From the NCBI GenBank assembly GCA_937872925.1, contig CALMUT010000080.1, positions 1-64,000 on the forward strand: a DNA stretch of 64,000 nucleotides, read 5' to 3'. A program made the position numbers and the translations under genes. Origin of the DNA: an uncultured Myxococcales bacterium. GTDB taxonomy: Bacteria > Myxococcota_A > Polyangia > Polyangiales > Polyangiaceae. Positions within the stretch are counted from its first letter, which is position 1. The number at the start of each line of letters is the position of its first letter. Below, piece by piece: positions 51,598 through 61,115 of the stretch. Below the pieces are notes generated by a model. The model was not told the origin of the DNA. It searched no databases and was given only the letters and a program-made list of their open reading frames with translations.

Positions 51598-52851
51598 TCA
51601 TGGCTCAAAAGAGCGACCGGCGCGCAGGCACTGCGCCAGCCCTCGATACACGCGTTCCAGGTCCGCGTGGCTCGGCGTCGGGCCTGTAGCGCTCACGATG
51701 CGGTCCGCGAGGCTGCCCTGCTCTAGGATGACCGCTAGCGCCCTGGCCTCATCGCTTCCGATTGCGCCGGCTTGCATCGCACGCTCCAGAATGCGCGCCC
51801 AAGCTTCGCCCGCAGTGAGCACGCGGTCCGGCAATCCCAGCGCAGCACAGTAGTCAGCGGAGCCGAGCTGCGCCGCCCCCGCTTGTCGCGCGCAGCGGGT
51901 GAAGATCGCTTCGAGCTCCTCCACGGAAAACGCGCGTTGCGCCGCATCGTTAATGGTCTTGCCTTCAGTGAGTTCTTGCAGCAGGAACACCGCAAGCTGC
52001 GCGATCCCCAAGTCAGCGGAGGGGTGTTCTTGCACGTCGACGACGCGGATCTCGATGCTGTCACGCACGAATCGCGCAATCGCGCCGCGGGCGTTGACCC
52101 ACTCGGCCTCAAGCTCTTCGTCGCTGTCGAAGGGCGCAACCGCAACCGCGATGGGTTCCAGGATCTGCTGTTTGTAGCTAGACCGATCAAAGACGGCCTC
52201 AGGGATGACCCGCCCGGTCACGATGGGCAAGCGAGCACAGTTCCGCCGGTAGTGCACCAATCGCGCGTCCCGGGCGTCGGCCACTTTGCCCTCGAAGATC
52301 GGCGAGCTCGCCGCAAGCGCAGGCAAGATCGGCAAGAGCAGGCGGATCGCCGCGTGGAGCCGCCCAAACTCGTCGTCGCCGGTGAAGGGCAAGTTCAGGT
52401 GCACGCTCTGCAGATTGGACCAGCCATGCCCGCGGCAGTCGAAGATGCGATTGAAGGTCGCGTAGATCTCTTGACTGTCGTGTGGCCACAGCTTGGTCTC
52501 CGTGAGCGGGTCCATCCACGGGTGCATCGCAGTCGGCAATAAACGCGCGGAATGCTGAGCAAGCAGCGCGTCGATCTGCAGCGCATTGCCATGAAAGAGC
52601 GGAGCAAGTCCCTGCAGGCTTGGAGCCGGCGCGGTTGTCTTCAATTCGACGACGTGCAGCACCAGTTCGTTCGACCAAGAGATGTCACCGTGCTCGACTT
52701 CGTTCTCGATGGCGCCGGCCGGGCCGATCAGCACACGATCGGCAATGGGCAGCACGGCCAGGGACTCCTGGTCGACGATCATGTATTCGATCTCGACGCC
52801 GTAGCCTTCGAACAGGCGCAGCCCCGGAGGCGCTTCAACGCTGTCCGTCAT
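51598..52851 (-). CDS. GCS2-family carboxylate-amine ligase
   Basis: The 417-residue protein belongs to glutamate-cysteine ligase family 2 (COG2170 type). Its opening, RLFEGYGVEIEYMIVD, has the Glu-x-Glu metal site, and EVEHGDISWSNELVLHVVELKT, HPWMDP and HGWSNLQSVHLNLPF follow, as in the glutamine-synthetase-like fold. The fold catalyses ATP-driven joining of a carboxylate and an amine. Whether the substrates are glutamate and cysteine or something else is unknown. It overlaps the RimK-like gene by 17 bases and lies 28 bases from the FGase start, so coordinated expression is nearly certain. Confidence 0.85.
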   Translation of the reverse strand: MTDSVEAPPGLRLFEGYGVEIEYMIVDQESLAVLPIADRVLIGPAGAIENEVEHGDISWSNELVLHVVELKTTAPAPSLQGLAPLFHGNALQIDALLAQHSARLLPTAMHPWMDPLTETKLWPHDSQEIYATFNRIFDCRGHGWSNLQSVHLNLPFTGDDEFGRLHAAIRLLLPILPALAASSPIFEGKVADARDARLVHYRRNCARLPIVTGRVIPEAVFDRSSYKQQILEPIAVAVAPFDSDEELEAEWVNARGAIARFVRDSIEIRVVDVQEHPSADLGIAQLAVFLLQELTEGKTINDAAQRAFSVEELEAIFTRCARQAGAAQLGSADYCAALGLPDRVLTAGEAWARILERAMQAGAIGSDEARALAVILEQGSLADRIVSATGPTPSHADLERVYRGLAQCLRAGRSFEP

Positions 52852-54313
52852 CGCGTCCGTTTCGTTTTAGCTCGATGTGCCGAACGAAGTAGTCGACGAT
52901 GGCGTCGTAGATAGCGTCGCCACCGATGGCGTCTTCATAGCCGGCTTCGAGGGATGGGTTGTCGTTGACCTCGATCACCGTGACGCGGCGCCCACGCTGC
53001 TTCAGGTCGACGCCATAGAGCCCGCGGCCGATCAGATTGGCGGCTTTGACGCCCAAACGCACGACGGCGCGCGGCGCATCTTCCAGCTCGATGGCCTCGA
53101 CGCGTCCGTAGCGGCGGGCTGTGCCCTGCCCTTTTTGGATCTGCCAGTGTTTGGGCGCCATGAAATACTTCGCCGCCCAGATCGGCTTGCCATCCAACAC
53201 GCCGATGCGCCAATCGAATTCCGTCGGGAACCACTCCTGCGCGATGATCAGATCGCTCTTCGCCAACAGCTCCGCCACTTGGTCCTGCAACTCGGCGCGC
53301 GTGCTGACCTTGTGCACACCTTGAGAAAACGCGCTGTCCGGCTTCTTCAGGATACAGGGCAGACCCAGCTCCGCTTCGATGCAATGGATGTTGTCCTTGT
53401 GCACCACTAACGTCTTCGGTGCTGCAATGCCATGACGCGTCAACAGCTCCGACAGATAAACCTTGTTCGTGCAGCGCAGAATCGAGTTTGGGTCGTCGAT
53501 CACCACTAGCCCCTCCGCCTGCGCACGCCGCGCGAAACGATAGCTGTGGTGGTTCACATGCGTGGTCTCCCGAATGAACAGCGCGTCAAAGTTCGAGAGA
53601 CGCGTGTAGTCGTCCTTGTTGACTACAGTCACGCTCATGTCGCGGCGCTGTGCGGCTCGCGTGAGCCGCGTCACTGCTTTTTCATCCGAAGGCGGGTCCG
53701 GATCCTTGGGATCGAAAAGCAACGCTAGGTTGTAGCGGGCGGTCTTGCGCTTGGGTGGGCTGAAGCGCCCTTGCTTGAAGAACTGCGCCGCCTGCTTGCG
53801 CACGAAGGGTCGGTGGCTCTCCGGTATTTCCCCCGCGCCGATGGCGTTGATGCTGGAAAGGTACCAGCGGCCGCCACGAGAACGGTTGAAACTGACCCGG
53901 AGCAGCGGCGCAAAGAACAGCTTGAATAGGTGCGCGCTCAAGCGATCGTAGCGCTTGGCCAGGTTGCGCCCAAAGTACACCGAGAGCTCGAAGGAACTCG
54001 ACTGGATCGGCGCCAGGCTGCGCTGGATGAGCTCGTCGAGTTCGTCAGAGCGGATGCGCACGATCTCGTTGGCTTTGAGCTCCTGAATCGTACTGACACT
54101 TGGCACGGACTTGTGGCCCCGCGCGGCAGCCAGCAGCGACACGTAGTAACCCGTGGCCTGGTAGCGATAGGAGCGACATAGGTTGAACACGGCCACGCCG
54201 CGCAGCTCGCTGAAGCGCGGCTCAGTTAGGTAGGCGCGTGCTGCAACGACCTCGACCTCGGGGATCCGAAAACGCCATTCTGTTGGTTTTACGACGACGA
54301 TGAGTGCCCGCAT
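52835..54313 (-). CDS. RimK-like ATP-grasp ligase with N-terminal RLAN-type domain
   Basis: This 492-residue protein has an N-terminal region (residues 1-220) that matches the RimK-like ATP-grasp N-terminal type: FNLCRSYRYQATGYYVSLLAA, RGHKSVPSVSTIQELK. A C-terminal ATP-grasp domain has DDPNSILRCTNKVYLSELL, then PCILKKPDSAFSQGVHKV, AQEWFPTEFDWRIGVLDGKP, LYGVDLK, and VIEVNDNPSLEAGYE, the metal-binding Glu/Asn pair. RimK-type enzymes add glutamates or other amino acids to a protein or small-molecule amine. The substrate is unknown. It is directly followed by GCS2 (17-base overlap) and preceded by the C39-like gene. Confidence 0.9.
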   Translation of the reverse strand: MRALIVVVKPTEWRFRIPEVEVVAARAYLTEPRFSELRGVAVFNLCRSYRYQATGYYVSLLAAARGHKSVPSVSTIQELKANEIVRIRSDELDELIQRSLAPIQSSSFELSVYFGRNLAKRYDRLSAHLFKLFFAPLLRVSFNRSRGGRWYLSSINAIGAGEIPESHRPFVRKQAAQFFKQGRFSPPKRKTARYNLALLFDPKDPDPPSDEKAVTRLTRAAQRRDMSVTVVNKDDYTRLSNFDALFIRETTHVNHHSYRFARRAQAEGLVVIDDPNSILRCTNKVYLSELLTRHGIAAPKTLVVHKDNIHCIEAELGLPCILKKPDSAFSQGVHKVSTRAELQDQVAELLAKSDLIIAQEWFPTEFDWRIGVLDGKPIWAAKYFMAPKHWQIQKGQGTARRYGRVEAIELEDAPRAVVRLGVKAANLIGRGLYGVDLKQRGRRVTVIEVNDNPSLEAGYEDAIGGDAIYDAIVDYFVRHIELKRNGRDDGQR

Positions 54314-54319
54314 GATGGT

Positions 54320-55075
54320 TTAGCGCGCAGACCCTTTCTCGATGATGAGCAGGTTGGCGTCATAAGTGACTATGCCGAGTAGAATGGCATTGGTTACGCG
54401 ATCGATCCCGATCCAGTATTGGCGAGACCGACTGCGCGATTGCGGTTCCCATGGGTCCGCAACGTGAACAAGTTTCTGGATCTTGTCGTAACCATTGAGA
54501 ACGACGAAGTGCCCCATGGGCTCACCGCGAACATCGTCGAAGTCACAATTCGGACCGTGCTCCCTTGCGCAGCGGTATAGATACGTCGCCGACAGCCCGG
54601 TGAGAATGGGGATATTTTTGGCAAGGTAGCGCCGAATCAAGCCCGGGTTGAGCTCCTCGAAGCGCAACTGGCCGCCCCGCTTCAGGAAATCGACGTAGTA
54701 CTCGGTGGCGCGCCGAAGTTTCTTGCTGCGCTTTTCCTTGGCTTGCGCCTGGAGCCGCTCCACGAGGTCTACCCCCGGGGCGAACCAGGTCGGATCAAAG
54801 ACCATCAGGTTGTAGGTGTATATGGTCACCTGGTAGCCCCGGGCCAGGGCGTCGCAGGCGAGCATCACGCCCAGGGTGCCACCTCCGTCCACGGTTGCGG
54901 TGTCCGCAATGACGCGGTCCAGCGCCACGTCGTCGCCGTAGAAGTTGTAGACCGCATGCAGACAGGTCGGCCCGCACGTGGTGTCGTCGGGCTGGGGCAA
55001 GATCGGTAGCGCAAGCGTCTTCTTAGGCGCCGGGGCGAACCGTTTCTTTTTCTTCGTCGTGGGCGTTTTGGGCAT
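54320..55075 (-). CDS. C39/papain-like cysteine peptidase-fold protein
   Basis: This 251-residue protein has a basic N-terminal stretch, then the C39-type catalytic start QPDDTTCGPTCLHAVYNFYG (Cys34). The His motif is MGHFVVLNGYD, and the Asp motif follows shortly in HVADPWEP. No signal or membrane helix is evident, so it is probably cytosolic. The family cleaves at Gly-Gly leaders in bacteriocin systems or acts on peptide products. As the first gene of the amidoligase cassette, only six bases before the RimK-like start, it likely processes the product or its protein carrier. The longer frame to 55339 is rejected as unlike the family. Confidence 0.82.
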   Translation of the reverse strand: MPKTPTTKKKKRFAPAPKKTLALPILPQPDDTTCGPTCLHAVYNFYGDDVALDRVIADTATVDGGGTLGVMLACDALARGYQVTIYTYNLMVFDPTWFAPGVDLVERLQAQAKEKRSKKLRRATEYYVDFLKRGGQLRFEELNPGLIRRYLAKNIPILTGLSATYLYRCAREHGPNCDFDDVRGEPMGHFVVLNGYDKIQKLVHVADPWEPQSRSRSRQYWIGIDRVTNAILLGIVTYDANLLIIEKGSAR

Positions 55076-55167
55076 CAACTGCAGACGGCTATGCGTCCCG
55101 GCCGCGTCTTGTAGCACGCCGCGCCGCAGTCCAGGAAACCCGCCCCAAGACGGGCGCACTCCACAGG

Positions 55168-55893
55168 TCAGACCAAGCCGCTGCCTGACCGGTCCGTACC
55201 GCGAGACAGGCCCCAGGCGTGGCGGACGTCTTCGCCTTCCACCATGAAGACCACCATCTCCGCCACGTTCGTGGCGTGGTCGGCGATGCGCTCCAGATAC
55301 TTGCCGACAGACTGAAGCCGCGTCGCTCGGTACACGCATTTGGGATCGTCCATCATCACTGCTACCAACTCGGGGAAAAGCTGGGCGTAGGTTGCGTCCA
55401 CCACGCTGTCGCGCTCGATGACGGCACGCGCGGCGTCCGCGTCGCCGCTGACGAATGAATCGAGCGCACCGCGCAACATTTCCGTGGTCACCGCACCCAT
55501 GCGCGTGATCGTCGTCATGGCAGAGAGTGGCGATTCTTCCGTGAGCTCGATCACGCGCTCACATACATTGACGGCCAAGTCTCCGATGCGTTCCAGGTCC
55601 GTCACCAGCTTCATGGTGCTGGTGATGAAGCGCAGGTCCGAGGCCACGGGCTGTCGCTTCGCCAAGATGCGAAGGCATTGCTCGTCAATCTCGAGTTCGA
55701 GCCGGTCGACCTCCGTGTCCCCTTGCAGGGTCTGCCGCGCCAAGTCCGAGTCGCGCTCGACGAACGCACTGAGCGCCTGGGTCAGCAATTCTTCGACCTT
55801 GGCGCCCATGAGCAAGATGTTCTCACGAAGCTTGGCCAGATCCGCTTCGTAGCTGCGGTCCGTGTGGCGTGTTGCCGCTTGTGATCCCGTCAT
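55168..55893 (-). CDS. phoU: Phosphate transport system regulatory protein PhoU
   Basis: The 241-residue all-helical protein has two PhoU repeats, each with the metal-binding pattern: DLERIGDLAVNVCER in the first and YLERIADHATNVAEMVVF in the second. It links the Pst transporter to the PhoR-PhoB two-component system and restrains phosphate-starvation signalling when phosphate is ample. The ATG at 55893 has GGGAGAG just upstream; the longer frame to 55929 is less likely. It is the last gene of the pst operon, 28 bases after pstB. Confidence 0.95.
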   Translation of the reverse strand: MTGSQAATRHTDRSYEADLAKLRENILLMGAKVEELLTQALSAFVERDSDLARQTLQGDTEVDRLELEIDEQCLRILAKRQPVASDLRFITSTMKLVTDLERIGDLAVNVCERVIELTEESPLSAMTTITRMGAVTTEMLRGALDSFVSGDADAARAVIERDSVVDATYAQLFPELVAVMMDDPKCVYRATRLQSVGKYLERIADHATNVAEMVVFMVEGEDVRHAWGLSRGTDRSGSGLV

Positions 55894-55921
55894 CTGCAGT
55901 CTCTCCCCTATCCAGCTAGGC

Positions 55922-56785
55922 TCAACCAAAACGTCCCGTGATGTAGTCTTCTGTGCGCTTTTCCCGGGGCCGGGTGAACAGCACGTCGGTCTGCCCGTAC
56001 TCCACCAACTCGCCGATATAGAAGAACGCCGTATAGTCTGCGACGCGCGCCGCCTGCTGCATGTTGTGGGTCACGATCACGATGGTGTACTGCCCCCTCA
56101 GCTCGTGGATGAGTTCTTCCACACGCGCCGTTGCGATGGGGTCCAGGGCAGAACAGGGCTCGTCCATCAGCACCACTTCGGGCTTGAGCGCCAAGGTGCG
56201 GGCAATGCAAAGTCGCTGCTGCTGTCCTCCGGACAGGCTCATGCCAGAACGGTCCAAGCTGTCTTTGACTTCGTCCCACAGCGCAACCTGTCGCAGGACC
56301 TGTTCAACCACCTGCTCCGGCTTCTGTACGCGGATTCCGTTCAGACGCAACCCGGCGAGCACATTGTCGCGAATGCTCATCGTGGGAAACGGGTTCGGCT
56401 TCTGGAACACCATGCCTACTCGGCGGCGCACCTGCACGGGATCCACTTCCCTTGCGTAAATGTCGTTCTTGTCCAGAAGTACACGCCCGGATACGCGCGC
56501 GCCTTCCACAACTTCGTGCATTCGGTTCAGGCAACGGATGAAAGTCGACTTGCCACAGCCCGACGGGCCGATGATGGCCGTGACTTGCTTGTCCAGCACA
56601 GGCAGGTCGATGCCGCGCAACACTTCTGTCGCGCCGAATGCGGCGCGCAAAGCCTCGGCCCGCATCTTCGTGGGTGCGTTCTGAACGACCTCTGCGGCCG
56701 TCGGTGAGGATGCCACCGGCTTTGACTTCGCTGGGCTCTCTGCGCTTTTGGCAAAAGGGATGGAAAGTTCCATGTTCGCGTTCAT
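55922..56785 (-). CDS. pstB: Phosphate ABC transporter ATP-binding protein
   Basis: This 287-residue protein has Walker [21 protein letters not shown], the PstB-specific [17 protein letters not shown], signature [15 protein letters not shown], Walker [21 protein letters not shown] and [20 protein letters not shown]. It energises phosphate import. Its ATG overlaps the pstA stop (ATGA). An N-terminal extension of about 45 residues before [11 protein letters not shown] is unusual and Ser/Ala/Pro-rich. Confidence 0.97.
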   Translation of the reverse strand: MNANMELSIPFAKSAESPAKSKPVASSPTAAEVVQNAPTKMRAEALRAAFGATEVLRGIDLPVLDKQVTAIIGPSGCGKSTFIRCLNRMHEVVEGARVSGRVLLDKNDIYAREVDPVQVRRRVGMVFQKPNPFPTMSIRDNVLAGLRLNGIRVQKPEQVVEQVLRQVALWDEVKDSLDRSGMSLSGGQQQRLCIARTLALKPEVVLMDEPCSALDPIATARVEELIHELRGQYTIVIVTHNMQQAARVADYTAFFYIGELVEYGQTDVLFTRPREKRTEDYITGRFG

Positions 56786-57636
56786 CGGGTCCTCACACGG
56801 CTCTTCACCAGCAAACGAGCTGCGACGTTCAGGAAAAGCACAAGCGCCACCAGCACCAAGGCCGAAGCCCACGCTTTCTGCTGCCAGTCTTCATAGGGCG
56901 AAACAGCGTAGGTGTAGATCTGGACCGGGAGTGAGGCCGTGGGTTCGTTGAGCCCTTCGGACCAGAACTGATTGTTGAACGCTGTAAACAGCAGCGGCGC
57001 CGTTTCGCCAGCGACGCGGGCCACCGCCAGCATCACCCCCGTTGCGATGCCCGGAGCTGCCGTTCGCAGCACGACACTCAAAGTCGCGCGCCACTTTGGT
57101 ACCCCAAGCCCGAGCGCCGCTTCTCGAAGCGCCGTGGGTACAAGTTTGAGCAACTCCTCGGTGGTGCGCGTCACGGTCGGCAGCATCAGCACCGCAAGCG
57201 CCACGCCTCCCGCGAGGGCACTGAAGCGTTTCGTGGTGAGCACGATCATGCTGTACACGAAGATGCCCACCACGATGGATGGCACGCCACTGAGCACATC
57301 CGCGGAGAAGCGCACGACCTTGGCCAGCTTGCCCGACCCGAACTCCGCAAGATACACGCCAGCCAAGACGCCGGGCGGGATCCCGAACAGGCACGCCAGG
57401 CCCACGAGCTCCAAGGTGCCAACGATGCCGTTGGCAACGCCGCCGCCGGTCTCTCCCACAGGTTTGGGCAGCTCGGTGAGCAAATCCCAATCCAGCCCAC
57501 CCACGCCACGAACCGCAACGTAGTAGAGGACCAAGCCCAAGGGCACGAGGGCAAGCGCCGTGGCCAGCACGCAGGCTCCACGTACGATGTGGTCCACCAC
57601 CTTGCGGCGAGCGTAAGGTTCGTCGCCAGCAGTCAC
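56782..57636 (-). CDS. pstA: Phosphate ABC transporter permease PstA
   Basis: This 284-residue permease has six hydrophobic helices and the EAA-type loop [23 protein letters not shown] that contacts the ATPase. Typical PstA segments are [29 protein letters not shown] and [14 protein letters not shown]. It forms the membrane channel with PstC. The start overlaps the pstC stop by four bases. Confidence 0.95.
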   Translation of the reverse strand: MTAGDEPYARRKVVDHIVRGACVLATALALVPLGLVLYYVAVRGVGGLDWDLLTELPKPVGETGGGVANGIVGTLELVGLACLFGIPPGVLAGVYLAEFGSGKLAKVVRFSADVLSGVPSIVVGIFVYSMIVLTTKRFSALAGGVALAVLMLPTVTRTTEELLKLVPTALREAALGLGVPKWRATLSVVLRTAAPGIATGVMLAVARVAGETAPLLFTAFNNQFWSEGLNEPTASLPVQIYTYAVSPYEDWQQKAWASALVLVALVLFLNVAARLLVKSRVRTR

Positions 57637-58634
57637 GCGTGCGCCCCTTTCGGCATGCGGCCGACTCGCCAGACCAGCAGCCGCGCGAGGATGTTGAGCG
57701 TCAGGGTGACGACGAAAAGCAGCAGTCCGATCTCAGCGAGTGCCGCAAGGTATACGTCACCGGTCGCTTCCGTGAACTCGTTGGCAATGACACTGGCCAT
57801 GGTGTACGAAGGCGCAAACAACGAGGCGCTGATCTCCGCACGGTTGCCGATCACCATGGTGATGGCCATGGTTTCTCCCAGGGCACGACCCAGCCCAAGC
57901 AACACGGCTCCGAGGAGCCCGCTCTTGGCGTAGGGCAATACGGCGGTACGCACGGTCTCCCAGCGCGTCGCTCCTAGGGCCAGGGCACCTTCGCGCAGTG
58001 TCACGGGCACTGCCTTGAGTACCTCCCGACTGACGCTGGCGATCGTCGGGATGATCATGATGGCGAGCACCACGCCGCCCGCAAGCATGCCAAAACCTTG
58101 ATGCGGCCCGGCAAACAGCGGCAAGAAGCCAAGATACTTGGCAAGGAAGGGCTCCACGACATTGCGGAGGAATGGCGCCAAAGCGAAGATCCCCCACAGG
58201 CCGTATACAACGCTGGGCACCGCGGCGAGTAGCTCAACGAGGAAGCCAACAGGCGCTCGAAGCCAGCTCGGTGCCAGTTCCGACAAGAAGACCGCGACGC
58301 CGAGGGAAATCGGCACCGCGATCAAAAGAGCGAGCAGGGACGACACCACGGTCCCATAGATGAACGGCAAGGCCCCAAAGTCGTCTCGAACCGGATCCCA
58401 GTTCCGACCCGTCAAGAAATCCCAACCGAACTTCTCGATGCTGGCGGCAGACGCTCCGTACATCTCCCACGCCATCAAAAGCAGCGTCGCAAGCACGGAA
58501 AGCGCCATGAGCGCCGTCGCCGCTCGGAATAATCGATCGCCCGGGTTCACGTCACGGCCGCGGCGAGCAAACCACCGCGGCCGGCGCTGCACCGGGCCGC
58601 CGGAGACCGAGCCAGAGTTCAGGGTGTTTTCCAC
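57633..58634 (-). CDS. pstC: Phosphate ABC transporter permease PstC
   Basis: This 333-residue permease has a helix near residues 33-55, then FGWDFLTGRNWDPVRDDFGALPFIYGT, a segment diagnostic of PstC. Further helices follow, and an EAA-type motif REGALALGATRWETVRTAVLPYA. Partner of PstA in the high-affinity phosphate transporter. It starts five bases after the pstS stop. Confidence 0.95.
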   Translation of the reverse strand: MENTLNSGSVSGGPVQRRPRWFARRGRDVNPGDRLFRAATALMALSVLATLLLMAWEMYGASAASIEKFGWDFLTGRNWDPVRDDFGALPFIYGTVVSSLLALLIAVPISLGVAVFLSELAPSWLRAPVGFLVELLAAVPSVVYGLWGIFALAPFLRNVVEPFLAKYLGFLPLFAGPHQGFGMLAGGVVLAIMIIPTIASVSREVLKAVPVTLREGALALGATRWETVRTAVLPYAKSGLLGAVLLGLGRALGETMAITMVIGNRAEISASLFAPSYTMASVIANEFTEATGDVYLAALAEIGLLLFVVTLTLNILARLLVWRVGRMPKGAHA

Positions 58635-58639
58635 GGCGT

Positions 58640-59716
58640 TTAGCTGCCGGCCAGCAGCGTCTTTCCAGCGGACTTCAAGGTCTTGAGTCGCGCTTCCACC
58701 TTCTTCATCACGGGATCAGGAAGCGGCGCATAGTGCAACGCCTCGGCGTGCTTCTGGCCGTCGTGAATCGCCCACCACAAGAACTCGGCCAGGGTCTTGG
58801 CTTTGGTGGCATCCGGGCTGTCTTCGTAAACGAGAATGTAGGTGTAGGAGGCGATCGGGTAGGCGCCTTCGCCGGCGGCATCCGTGATGCTGACGTGCAG
58901 TTCGTCGGGAACCGCAATCCCGGCACCCGCCGCCGTGATCGCCGCGATACTGGGCGCGACGAACTTGCCGGCTTTGTTCTTGACCGACGCGACCGGCATC
59001 TTGTTTTGGGTGGCGTAGGCCAACTCCACATAACCCACAGATCCGGGAGTCGTCTTCACCTGACCGGTCACGCCCTCGTTGCCTTTGGCGCCCAAGCCGC
59101 TGGGCCACTTGACGCTCTTGCCTGCACCGACCTGACTCTTGAACTCCGATGAGACTTTGCCGAGGTACTCCGTGAACACCGCCGTAGTGCCGCTGCCGTC
59201 GGAACGGCTCACGACGCTGATCTTCTGGTCGGGCAAGGAGACTTCCGGGTTGTCAGCAGCAATGCGCGGATCGTTCCACTTGGATATCTCCCCCAGGAAT
59301 ACGTCCGCCAGTACATCTCCAGCGATCTTCAACGGCGCTGAAACGCCGGTGACGTTGTAGGTCACCACGACAGCGCCCATGGTGGTCGGGATGTGAAGCA
59401 GCTTGCCTGCCGCCTTTGTCGTCTCGTCCGCCGTCATTGGCGCGTCCGATGCGCCGAAGTCGACCGTTTTGGCAGTGATCTGGCGAATACCACCGCCAGA
59501 TCCGATCGACTGGTAGTTGATGCGGACGTTCGGGTGCTTGGAATTGTACTCACTCATCCACTTGGAATAGAGCGGGTACGGAAAGGTGGCGCCCGCACCG
59601 TTGAGGGAAATGGTGTCCGTCTTGGACCCGCCCGGGCTAGACGAGGTCTCTTTGCTGCAGGCGGCGAGCAACAGGGTGGACAGTGAGATAGCCGCAAATG
59701 TACGTCGCGTGATCAT
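58640..59716 (-). CDS. pstS: Phosphate-binding lipoprotein PstS
   Basis: The 358-residue solute-binding protein has a lipoprotein signal (STLLLAACSKET) and the PstS phosphate-binding core: NGAGATFPYPLYSKWMSEYN, YQSIGSGGGIRQITAKTVDFGASDAPM, ISVVSRSDGSGTTAVFTEYL and KGNEGVTGQVKTTPGSVGYVELAYA. It captures phosphate in the periplasm for PstCAB. The ATG at 59716 begins the signal; the longer frame to 59827 is rejected. Two PHO-box-like repeats lie upstream, so it should be induced by PhoB on phosphate limitation. Confidence 0.96.
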   Translation of the reverse strand: MITRRTFAAISLSTLLLAACSKETSSSPGGSKTDTISLNGAGATFPYPLYSKWMSEYNSKHPNVRINYQSIGSGGGIRQITAKTVDFGASDAPMTADETTKAAGKLLHIPTTMGAVVVTYNVTGVSAPLKIAGDVLADVFLGEISKWNDPRIAADNPEVSLPDQKISVVSRSDGSGTTAVFTEYLGKVSSEFKSQVGAGKSVKWPSGLGAKGNEGVTGQVKTTPGSVGYVELAYATQNKMPVASVKNKAGKFVAPSIAAITAAGAGIAVPDELHVSITDAAGEGAYPIASYTYILVYEDSPDATKAKTLAEFLWWAIHDGQKHAEALHYAPLPDPVMKKVEARLKTLKSAGKTLLAGS

Positions 59717-59774
59717 GTTGGCGGATGAATAGCAACCGCCCATCAGGCGTGCGCGGCGCCCGGGAAACATCTCT

Positions 59775-59792
59775 GTGACAAGCGTGTGACGA
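59775..59792 (-). promoter_or_regulatory. PHO-box-like direct repeats upstream of pstS
   Basis: On the minus strand, TCGTCAC then TTGTCAC occur as 7-base repeats exactly 11 bases apart with a 4-base spacer. This matches the PhoB-binding pattern of CTGTCAC-type repeats. They lie about 60-75 bases before the pstS ATG. Confidence 0.7.
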
Positions 59793-59844
59793 ACGCTTTC
59801 TGGCGCTCCCTGCGCATTGCAGGACAAGACCGGCGAGGCGGCCG

Positions 59845-60414
59845 CTACAACCGAACGGCGCCGACTTCACCAAGCCAGGCCTCGAGAGTCTCTGATCGCG
59901 GCGCGCCGCTGGAAACGTGACGCACCTGACCGTCGGCGTCGATGACGATGACCGTCGGCAACACTTGGATGCGGTACTTTGCCGCCACGCTGCCATCGTC
60001 GTGCAACACGGCGTAGGGGATGTTCCAAGACTCCTTCAGCCTGGAAGCCACCCGGGGATCCGAGTCCACGCTCACACCCAGGAAATGGACGTCGGACTTC
60101 CGCTTCGAAAGCGCCGCCTCCCGCAGCATTGGAGCAGCCTGCCGACACGCGCCACACCAGCTGGCAAATACCTCCACGACCACCGGCGCGCCGCGCAAAT
60201 CCGACAGCTTCACTCGCGAGGAGCCGTTGGCGTCGGGCAGGTCGAACTCCGCGGCGACGTCGCCGACGGGCGGCCCGGATGGTTTTTTGGCGACCAGAGC
60301 CACCGCGATGCCGAGCGCAGCGATGAACAGCAACGCCCTGAAGACGTTGACTTTCCCGGGTGCGGCCTGTTTGGCCGGGGCGCTCCCGCGAGCTGGGGCG
60401 ACGCGCTTGCTCAT
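59845..60414 (-). CDS. TlpA-family thioredoxin-like protein
   Basis: The 189-residue protein has one N-terminal membrane anchor (VFRALLFIAALGIAVALVA) and a periplasmic thioredoxin fold of the AhpC/TSA-TlpA type. The redox active site is VFASWCGACRQAAPML (Cys87 and Cys90). The cis-Pro motif is VLPTVIVIDADGQV. It probably reduces or oxidises disulphides of secreted proteins. Its start overlaps the stop of the anti-sigma gene (ATGA), so it is the third gene of the sigma operon and may report on, or act in, the same envelope stress. Confidence 0.85.
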   Translation of the reverse strand: MSKRVAPARGSAPAKQAAPGKVNVFRALLFIAALGIAVALVAKKPSGPPVGDVAAEFDLPDANGSSRVKLSDLRGAPVVVEVFASWCGACRQAAPMLREAALSKRKSDVHFLGVSVDSDPRVASRLKESWNIPYAVLHDDGSVAAKYRIQVLPTVIVIDADGQVRHVSSGAPRSETLEAWLGEVGAVRL

Positions 60415-61115
60415 GGAGACAGCACGCGCCTGCCCAAGAGCGCGCCCGCAAGCGCCAGCGCGGCCACTGCGGCTCCGTGACCGAGCCACAGATGCCAGGT
60501 CTCGCCGCTTGGGCAGGTCACGCCAATCGTCACCGCGCCCGCAAGGCCGCCCACGAGACCCGCGAGCGCACCGGAGATCCCCGGGGAAAACGGGTCCGTG
60601 CCACGCCACAAGAACAGGGTGCCACCGCCGGAGATCGCTCCGAATAACAGCGCATGCAGCCCGCAACCCAATGCGCCGCCCCCGTGGCTGGCGCTGAAGA
60701 ACTCGCCGAGGGGCAACTGCTCACTCGCGGCGAAGGCCAGGTACGCCAGGAAGGCCACGGGCACTGCTACCGCGAGGACAAATCGAAGATTTGCGCCACC
60801 GCGTCGTCCGGGCGGTCGGAGGAATCCCGCCGCCAGCACGAGGGCCTGCACCACTGCCCAACCCGCAGCCCCGAACAGCGCCGCGCGCAGCGCACCCTCA
60901 GGGCGCTGCGCGCTGGAGAGCACACCGAATACCAGAACGACGCCGAGCGCCAACGCGAAAGAGAGGGCCGTCCGGGTCAACGCAGTCATGCCGCGTTTCG
61001 GCTGCAAGCCCTCCGTGCACTGCTTGACGATGGACGCACCGAGATCTGCCCGAGGCGTCTCAGGTTCGGGCCAGGGCAGATCCTGGAGCACCTCGTCGTT
61101 GGATACGTCGCTCAT
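60411..61115 (-). CDS. NrsF-like (DUF1109-like) membrane protein, putative anti-sigma factor
   Basis: The 234-residue protein has a soluble N-terminus of about 45 residues and six hydrophobic helices. The topology, and position immediately after an ECF sigma gene, match NrsF/DUF1109-type anti-sigma factors. Two Cys residues, in GALGCGLHALL and VTCPSGETW, are noteworthy because NrsF-type proteins in other bacteria use redox cysteines. It likely holds the sigma factor inactive at the membrane. The family assignment is inferred from topology and gene order, not from a strong motif. Confidence 0.7.
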   Translation of the reverse strand: MSDVSNDEVLQDLPWPEPETPRADLGASIVKQCTEGLQPKRGMTALTRTALSFALALGVVLVFGVLSSAQRPEGALRAALFGAAGWAVVQALVLAAGFLRPPGRRGGANLRFVLAVAVPVAFLAYLAFAASEQLPLGEFFSASHGGGALGCGLHALLFGAISGGGTLFLWRGTDPFSPGISGALAGLVGGLAGAVTIGVTCPSGETWHLWLGHGAAVAALALAGALLGRRVLSP

